The position numbers were made by a program, and so were the translations under genes. This document shows, piece after piece, positions 41,101-51,406 of a stretch of DNA of 64,000 nucleotides. The notes below the pieces were generated by a model. It saw only the letters and a list, made by a program, of their open reading frames with translations. It ran no database searches and had not been told where the DNA came from. Origin of the DNA: Icerya purchasi (taxonomy: Eukaryota > Arthropoda > Insecta > Hemiptera > Monophlebidae). The DNA lies in assembly GCA_039619475.1 (NCBI GenBank), contig CM077115.1:414230557-414294556 (forward strand). The letters run 5' to 3'. Positions within the stretch are counted from its first letter, which is position 1. Each line of letters starts with the position of its first letter.

Positions 41101-42497
41101 GAAGAAAAAAAAAAAAAGAGTAAAAGCCCGCGAATAAAACACATTACAACTACGAAGCGAAAAAGAAATTCTAAACAAATTTATCAACCTAACGTTTACA
41201 TAGGAGACGAAAGATTTCTTTAACCACTGAAAAATATAGCAAACGAAAAAAACATTTGTAACTTCTCTGCGATCGAGATAAATTTTACATTCGTTACACA
41301 CTTCACTTAACCACAATTATTGGTATATCACAACTCAAGAGCTGATTATATATCGAATAGACAAGAGCAAATAACATGCTTTAAAATAAACACAATAACC
41401 ATAAAAAAACATGCTCGCTAACAACTTAATTTATGAACTATGACATTCTCGACGACAGCGATATTTAACACAATTGCAAAAATATAATCAATCGTCGACA
41501 AATTAAATATAAAACTGATATCGATCTATCGCCGTTGCAGGTACACAACACAGACACCAATGCACATAAATAATATACGTTCATAGATGCACCCGCCGAC
41601 AAACCCGAATATTCGTACTACTGAATGTAATGTAAATTAATAATACTAACATACGTAAATGGTAACAAAAAAAAACGGTAGTGCAAATCGCTAACTAAAG
41701 TGCAACAAGTTAATAAAATGCAAATTTCATAACAACGAGATAGATCTAATAAGACCTACAATCACGATAATTTTCATATTTACCCTTTTAATTGCGAGCG
41801 AGTATTCCTTGCAGGCATGCCGGCAACTGTTCTTTTCACATCTGTATTTTCCGCCGAATCGATCAGCAATTGCTCCAGTAGCGATTTTCCGCCTACCGAT
41901 ATGTTACTCCTGTTAGCATATCTATCAACCGCTGTAACGGAATAATATAAATTTAATTATTAATACCTTCCCCTATAACACTACTCCTCACTTTCATACT
42001 AGATAACATTTTAAAAATTTATAATATAGAGCACTATCACATCAACCGGATAAGGATTACTTGCCAAAGCGATTCGAATAAAATCTACATATATACTAAT
42101 AGAAACAATACAAACAACATAAACAACTGATTTATTACGTATAAATCTAATATCTCGTAATAATAAACGAGTTAAACAAAATTCTGTTATATTTTGAGAG
42201 AAATCTAGAACTGACAATTTCTTTCAATATAATTAATTGATAAGTAAAATCATCGCAATCGATGATAAAAATATCAAGCTATAAACATAAATCATAAATT
42301 TACATATTTTATAGGCAATGAGAGAAATATTTCGAGAGTATCAGAATTTAGTTAATCTAATTATTAATAACGTACGAATCAATGCACTAACTACGACGTG
42401 ACTTAACGTGAATACTGACGATTATCGAGAACTTTGGACTCAAAAATAACATCGAATCTATAAAGTATTTATAAGGGGTAAATTAGCAACCGTTTAA

Positions 42498-42534
<37 letters not shown>

Positions 42535-45500
42535 GGCATAAACAGTCAATCTTACGATCTATAACCAAGTAGAAGATACCGTTTAACTGCAGTAATTAAT
42601 TTTTAAATACAAGTAGGAAATAGAAACGTTAAGAAAAAGCCAGCTACCGTGGCGCAGTTGATTAGTTAATTGTGTTTCGCTTGATTAGGACCCCTGGTTC
42701 GATTCCCGCTGCCGCACGTTGACACTTTTAAAAATTTCACTTACGCTGGGTTAATGTCCGAAGTTGACGCGCCCAAAAATAAAAAATAAAATGATAGACG
42801 TAAGTGAAATATTTTATCTTATCATCGATTTAAATTTGAAAATTTGTAATATATTAATTTTTTTTCTTCTGCGAACAGATACCGAAAAAAATAATTCCCG
42901 TAAAGAGATAGATATTAATTTAGCCATTTTTACCTATTTAAATATCAAATTTCCGCAAATATAACGACGATAAAACCCCAAACGTTCTTCGAGACACAAA
43001 AGAAAAAAAAAAAAAAAAAAAGTATCGGAAGAAACAAATTTTAATAACAAAATCTCAGCGGAAATTAAAATTACAAAGTACACAGACGAAAGACGATGGG
43101 TTTTGAAAACATTAGGTGAGAGATAATGTTGACATACGTAAGTTGCACAAAGAAACTGAACGGATGGCGAAAAAAAGAAATAAGAGAAATGCCTTTTAAA
43201 CTTAACAAATAAGAAACCTACTCTGCATATACACGATGGTAATTTAAGTAATTTCAAAAAGTTTGAAAATTATTCGGAATATAACAGACGAAATTGACGG
43301 GAATAATTTAACCACTAAAAAAAACGAAATGCTACCGATAAATGAAAAGTACCGAATTACTGTTGTAATTTTCGACAATATGACCATAAAGTAGCAACAG
43401 TGTGAAAAAAATTAAAAGAAGCACCGAGAACAAATTTACATTCGCGCTGAATATATTTCATCTTATTACTATCGCTGAGGAAACTTTTAAATACCGTTAC
43501 TAATTAAAGAAAATAAAATCGATAACTTACGCGGACCAGCTGCCGGACTAATTAACGACTTTTCCGACATGGATTCTGGTTCAACGTTGTACTCGCCGTC
43601 GGTGTCTTTCCTCTTTCTCTTTATTCGATTTAACGATGATTTTGCCGCGTTATAGTTGTGTTGTTGACGACTACTGGATGAAGGCGGACTATTTATCGAC
43701 GGTATCTCTTCGCTGATGTCCTGCAGCGGCGTGGTGGGCGGAGATGGCGAGTCCAAGCGAATCTTGTCCGGATTCGAGTAAGTGTACAGCGCCGGTGTTA
43801 AACGAAACGGGCGAACGTCTTCCAAATCGTCGGGAGAACTGATCGTTTCCGTTTGAACGTATGTTCGATTTTCGCTTTTATCGCAAAAATCACTAGTACT
43901 GCTGATCACATTGGAACCGCTAGCGACAGTTACGTTCGCGTTCGAGAGTGGCGCGCTGTCGAACTGGGCGGAAGAGTTTTGATTATCGTTGCAATCTTCA
44001 ACGCGATCGCTAGCGTTGCCGTCTATTTTATTACGCTGATCGTCCATTAAGACGTTTTTCTCGCAAAACGTCGATATAACGGATTCTTTGCCGATCGCAT
44101 CCACGATCAATTCTTTATCGTCTTTCCTGCAAGGACTCTCACCCTGATTTGGACTTTTCTCCGACAGCGCATCCATTGATTCAATGCCGGAATCTTCGCC
44201 TTGATTATTTACCGGATCTGCGCCAGTTCCGCCAATTGGACTCTCGTTACCCGCCCCGTTCATACCGGTATCGATTTCCTTACAACTGTTGACGGAATTA
44301 AACGATTCTTCTTTTAACATACTATTAACAACGAATTCCGACGCGCAAGAATGAGATAGTTGCTTTTTCGACACTTCTGCGTCCAAGTTGTTATTGTTGC
44401 CGGAAGCTGGAACGACAGTGTGTTCTAGTAATTTTTGTTTTACGATCTTATCCGTAATATCCAATGTGGCCTTCGGTAAAATAGTGGCGCTATTAGTATT
44501 AGTAGTTGTGACGGCGGCACTGGTAACGTCAATTTTCGGTACAACTTGAACGCAGCCTACAGTAACCACATTAGACGAATTATGGTGATGCTCCATACCA
44601 ACGAAAGCGTTTCTTTTCAAAAACGCATTTGATACGGCCGACGATCGTTTAATGTCGTTATTGCTACTACTACTACTATTTGATGAAAAATCCTTCTTCA
44701 TCTCAAATTTACTGCTACCGTTGATGCTATTCCGGTAATCTTTATTATTCCGATGCGAGAAATTCGAAACGGCAGTACGTTTACTAGCTATTAAATTGTT
44801 TACAAATTTTTTCGTATTAGCGACACTTTTATGATGCGAATTATACACGGAGGAGCTGGTATTAACGTGCGAAGACGATTGTGCGTACGTCGTTATCGTT
44901 GAAGAGGACGAAACCGACGAAGGAGACATCACAATCGAAGAACTAACAGTCGATATCGCTGCTGAACCAGTTACTTGCGGGTCAGCTGCACGGTTTATAC
45001 GAACAGCTGTGAAATATATATATAAAAAAAAAAAAAAAAAGCGTTATTATAAACTAAAAATTTCTACATTCAAAAGCTTAACTTGATAAATGTTTATCGT
45101 TATTTGATTTTTTTTCTTTTTTTTTTTTTTTACATATAAAATATATACAAAATATACACCATTTTTCATGAATTATTTTACAATAACGCAAATTCCAATT
45201 AACAAGGTGTAATTAAAACCGTTTCGGTACATTTTACATTTATTCATCGTTATTATTCGAATACATGTAATTAAAGCTAAGGTTTAGAAAATCCGTTAGC
45301 AGAAAATAGGTCAGCCCTGTGTAATGATAAGTCATTGCAATAACTGAAAAACAGGGAAAAATTGCGAGTATGGTCGAAAGCAAAAACATCGAAGAACTTA
45401 CATTACCGGATTTAATAAAATAGCTCTTGCGCAATAAGAAGACAACTGTACATTTGTTTTTCATTTTTTTTTTCATTTTTTCTCCCTCGACTACAAGAAA

Positions 45501-48288
45501 ATAAAATTATATGGGAAAAATCAGTCGTATACAAAGAGAAAGGGTAAAAATTATGCAAAACGTTAATTTTAATTTCAGTTAAGCCGTAATGGAAAACCAC
45601 AATAAATTCACGTAACACAAAGAATAAAATTTGCAAAAACCCGTCAAAAATAAACAAAATTTTCATACAAATGCGCCTAAATGCGCATTTTATCACCGTG
45701 CCGGATCAGAAAATGGGGGATTACATTACACATATATAAAACAGGTCTGCGCAACCTGCGGCCTACAGTATGAAAAATATACATACGTATAGCCCTAGTT
45801 TAGTAGTTCTACCATCAATGTGCTCTCCCACTGTATATACCGTGGCTGAGGTAATTTACAACCTCCCGCCACCGGTCGAAAAATATTCTACCTACGCTAC
45901 TGTACGCATAAAAAATTAAAACCTAAGTGAACAATATAAAATATTAATAGTACATAAACGGCCCCCCGTTAACTTAAAACGTTGCACAAGTTAAATGACG
46001 GGACAATCGCTGTAGAATGGAATATATAAAAAATAAAGGATCGTTAAAAAAAAAAAAAAAATATTACGGTGGAAATATATGGTTTTCTTCTTTTTTTATT
46101 TCGCATTATTTACGCTTTACAAACGTTATCCATAATAAAATTTCGATGTTTCAAATTCTACATCTTTTAGGACTCCCTGTTTTTAAAGATTTTCACGTTT
46201 TTAATATATACGTACCGATTTTGCATTTCAATAAAACACAAAGAAGGTCTGGGAGAATTCAAAGAAATTTTCAAATTAAAAAAATTGCCTCACAATTATC
46301 ATTACGGAATCTTCCAGTAGGTATGTATTTCAAATATCAATCTAACGCGTAACATTTAATACAAAAAATGTTTAATGGTTTTCGCGCAATTATTAAATTT
46401 TATCAGCACCTTAACGAATTAATTACGTATAATTTCTACAAATTTCTTATATTTCATTTCTGTAGGGGCTGAAGTTATTCTTAATCTAATTTTTTACAAT
46501 ATTAAACGGAAAAATAGGTCACTAACAATCCAAATAATATTTACAGAGATGAAACTTTGTTTCGTTTCTTTTTTTTTTCAAAAGGTAGAAATGACAAGTT
46601 ACTGGTTAAAAATTGTCAATGATATCTTCATTTCCCAGCTGATCAAATAAAAGTACACATCTTTTTTCAGTAATCACGAATTTTACATTGTTTTACTACC
46701 ATCTTTTTCAATCGTTTCCACATACTACTTCTAAAAATAAAGTGCTAATTACAAATATTTTTTAAAAAATAATTTTAACTATATTTGTACATTTCTTCTA
46801 CCTTTCTTCCATTTTAATACTTTTGAAAACCGTAAGATTTATATAACTACAAAAGTACATGCATTAATGTTTATTTATTTCTCGTCACCACTTTTATTAA
46901 AATAAATTTCCCTTTTTACGTTTGCTCGAATTTTTAGATGGTTCTCTTTTTTAATTGACGGTAAAGAGCACAAATGCTATAAAAATGGTGACTTGAAGAT
47001 GTAAGCCTATTCGTAAATTTAAACAAAATTGGCGCAAAAAAAATGCAATGCATTGTGATAACAGAGCGTTGTATGCGTAACTCAGTTTCTTCCTGGATTT
47101 TCTTTAAAATAAAAAATTAGTCGCGTTAAAGACACAGAATTAGACGCTTTTTGTGTTTTTTGATGATATATTTCAACCAGAAATTAAAAATTTTTAAAAT
47201 ACGGCTCCAAATGGTAAGAGACAATAACATATTTTTATTCATTTTACCGCAGTGTTACCCACGTATGCAATCTACGATTTATAATTTTAAACTAATCCAA
47301 AATGATTTTTGATAGACAAATGGCCCCTGACCGTTAATAATTTTAAGAAAAACCCAGTCATAATCAAAACCATGTAAAAGTAAACTTATTTATTTCCCCC
47401 GTCGACAATTTTTTCAATTAAAAAAATTAAACGTTTTACGTAATTTGAAACTAACTGAATCTTAGGAACACAGGCACTGTGCAGTATTACCATAAATTTG
47501 CAACATTAATTCAATTTTTCTAAACACGTTACAAGTATGTTTTAATTCTTTTACATTCACATATAACCAAATATAATACGAGTTTCCGTATTTTTTTCGC
47601 TTTTTCTAATAAATTATATTCTGAGTTAGGATTTTTTTAAACTTAAGCTGAACAATTTTTAGACAATTTTTTCACTTCCCCACACCAACACATACACAGA
47701 AATTCTTTGCAATACAAAATCTGACAATTAAAATTATGAAATACAAACACAAGTATCGGTCAATATATTCTTCTCCCGCGGTTATTCTTTGATAATTTTA
47801 CATTTTTCTTCATAATTTACAGAATATCCGGAATCAGGACATTTTAAATATGCTTGGAATACATAACCGTATTTCTACTTTTACGAATTTTACGAATATA
47901 ATAAAAATTAATTCCAAGTACCCAGATATGAATTTATTCCGTATTAGAACATTACAAAAAAAAACCCATACAGTTAATTTCTTCTATGGCCGATTTTATT
48001 AAAGATATTAAATTATGAAATAATTTCTGCTTATTGGTTTTTAAAACATACTTTTCTAAAATTATCTATTTACCTTTTCAACTACTATTATATCTTTAAC
48101 TATCGCGGCTGTAGTTGCATTTGTAAGTTTTCGATTTTTTACTATTTTTTAAAATAAATCGAATTAACTTTATATTTCGATTATAAAGACACAATTCATT
48201 CTATGTGCGACAAGATTTTATATAATAAGGGATATGAAAAGTATGGAAAATGTAATCAGTATTTCATAATCACCGAAATTCTGATTTA

Positions 48289-48329
<41 letters not shown>

Positions 48330-51300
48330 ACATGTGTGTGTATGTGTATGTATATGTATTAGTATTATTATTATTATCGACCTTGAAAAATTCTACTTAC
48401 GTAAACCAAGTTCATTACTGGGTCTTCTTTGCTGCTGATGCATACCAATGGAAGATATGCAGTTTTTGGGAAAAGTAGCCGTATTGGATTCCGATGAACT
48501 CGCTACTACAGTATTACCAGCATTATTTGCAGCGGCAGCAGCTTGTCGCTTCTCTAGATGTCTGTTCGCGATCGACGCTCCCATCATTCGTGCTTCTTTG
48601 GCCGCAGATGATTTCATTACACTGCGTAACAAAGAAACCGAAGAACCAGTCCTAGATTTCGTTTTCGCTTGCGAAAGCGACGTTTTCGTATCGTTTATCA
48701 CTCTACTAAACATGTCGGTAGAATCGTCACTTGGACGACAATTATCGCGTGACGAGGAAAATCCCAACTTTCGTTTTATATCCTTTTTCTTTACCTTGAC
48801 ACAACTTAAACTCATCTTATTCGGCGCATCAGACGACACCGATCTCAAAATAGAAGTGATCTCGGCTTCAGTGGGAAACGTTCGCATCGGCGTTATAACC
48901 GGATGATTATACGGTAACATCGATGACGAGGAATCATTTTCTTGCGAAGACGTTGACTGCTGAACCAAGGTGGTATTCGCAACACTCGTAATTGTCGCGG
49001 TAGTCTGAATAAGTAAATTATTATTAAGCGCGCCACTGTTAGTCGATGCGGAAGAAACTACACCGTCAACAAATTCGAATTTTTCGCCGAAACCGACAGA
49101 ACTGTTACCGGACGACATCTCTAATTCGGTACTACCGAGATGTTTTTTATCAAACGCACTTTTAAATTTAACAAACATTTTTTTATCCAAGGCATTACTG
49201 TCCTCGCCCGAATCTTTCGTCAATTCGTCCGTTACGCTGCTCGTCCACTTTTTATTATCCTTTTTAACCACGGCAGCGCTTTTACCACGAAGCGATATAT
49301 GTAAGGGCGGAACACGGGGCGGTTCTTCGTTTGACTGTGACGAACCGTGGAACGTAGGAGAAGCGATTACTGGAGCGCTAGACGTTGTGGTCGTGGTAGC
49401 CCCGGTTCTTGAACCGAACGACACATCCACCTTATAAGCATTTATGATCGGTTCATTCTTTTCTAACTTCAATCGCAATTTAATTTTCTCGCCTGCCGAC
49501 GAATTAAACGGCGAAGATGAAGCGGAGTCCGAAATCGGTAATAAGTTACTTTTCAAGCGATTCTTTATAAGCGGATTACCATCGTAATTTAGCGATTTGT
49601 ATAAACTTTCGATATCGCTCTGCTGTTCCGAACTGATGGCTGAATTATCGGACGGCATCTTTTTGTTTTCCGTATCGTCTTCTGCCGGTTTCTCGTTTGC
49701 GAGCGGAGATGAAGAGAAATTAAAAAACGAATCCTCGTTTGTCATGTTCGGCGTCAATGTACTGAATATATCCGTTTGATTATCCGGTTCACTATCGGAA
49801 CTACTTTCGCTAGGCATCGGTTCCATTTCTCCGGTTAAAGGATTGATCAGAAATTGACGTTCTTTTCCCGCCGAAGTTAAATTAGACGAAATCGTGTTCG
49901 AAATAACGACGCCGGAATTATCGGAATTCGTTTTACATTTCTTATCGTCATCGTTAAACAACGGGTCCGTTGTTGAGTTATTTGTGAAAACTTTTAAAAC
50001 GTCTTTACTAGCGCCACCGTCCGACGATACTGCTGGCTGATTACTACTGGTTGTCGCAAAATCTATCGACTTCGTCGGTAATTTCTTTTTGTACTTCACC
50101 GTTGGCGACTTTTGTTGTTGAATAGCAACCGTAGCGGAATCAACGGTGTTCGCTGAATTTACAAAGGACAATGTTGCAGCGGTAGCGTTGTTGTTAGCGG
50201 TAGTCTGAGAAGAAGAAACAAACTGATTATTTTGAAACGACGATGTAACAATATTGCTAGCAGTAGACAAGGTGAACTGATTCTGTAACGACGTCGTAAC
50301 TACGCTATTTGTAGTTGAAGAGACAAACTGATTTTGAAACGAAGATGTCACGGTATTATTCACGTTCGACGAAAACTGATTTTGAAACGAAGGCGACGAT
50401 ATATTATCAGCAAGATGCGACGCTGAATTTGTAACATAAATCATTGACTGCTGCATCGACGATTTATTATTACCGGTATTCTCTTGACTGACTGGTTTTA
50501 ATGATTTCTGCTGCGCCATTGTCGAACTATTATTATTGGCTACGACCGTTTCGGTCGTGGCATGTTGCGCGGAAGAATTAAGCTGAGCAACTGCGGCTGA
50601 TTTCTTCAAGAAATCGATGGTGGATACGATGTCGGCGGATAGCGTGTTAATTTGATTGACTGTTTGCAGATTCATCGAAGAATTGTCAAACAGAATACTT
50701 GAACTGATCGACGAGGACGAAGGTACTACGTAAGTGTTCAAATGCTGTTGCACATCCGAAGGTGACTGCACACAAGTCGCAGACAGTTTCTCGTCGAAAT
50801 TACCGCTAGTATTAGATTTAATTTGTATTTGCTGATGTTTATTGCGGTTCGCTTGTAAAATATGTTGTTGCGGCTGCTGCTGTTGTTGTAACTGACTTTG
50901 ATGTAAACTGATCACTCGTAAGCCTAATTTCTGAGCTTGTTCTAGTGTTAACGAATGCTGAGGATGATTATCGGTTAATGGAAGTTTGTTCAGTAACTGA
51001 CTATTCGTATTTTGAAATAAAATCGATTTATTCTGCTGCTGCTGTTGCGGAAGTTGTGCAGTTGATAAAAGTGGTCCAGGAGCACTAGTAGGCCGTTGAA
51101 ATAAATTGACTACCGGAGTAGTTTGTTTTTTAATTGAACTGATAATCTGACTGTTATTACTGCTATTAATATTGATATTATTGTTAGTATTGATGAAAAC
51201 CGATGGCGATGTTTTCGTTGAGACATTGCAACTACTAACGGTACTGACAACTACAGGGGATGTAACTGATGTCAAAGTACCATTATTATTACTACTGCTA

Positions 51301-51368
51301 ACATTATTACTATTATGGCTATTATTATTAGATAGGTGATTTGCAATGCAATTTTCTAAAGTAATATC

Positions 51369-51406
<38 letters not shown>

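Noticed and set aside
42650..42720. Possible tRNA gene
   Set aside because: Box A and box B are present, but the acceptor and anticodon arms do not pair and the body continues as a SINE shared with 25317.
48448..48906. 152-codon plus-strand ORF
   Set aside because: Antisense to NCOA6 exon 3, which is the conserved reading; no start context or homology.
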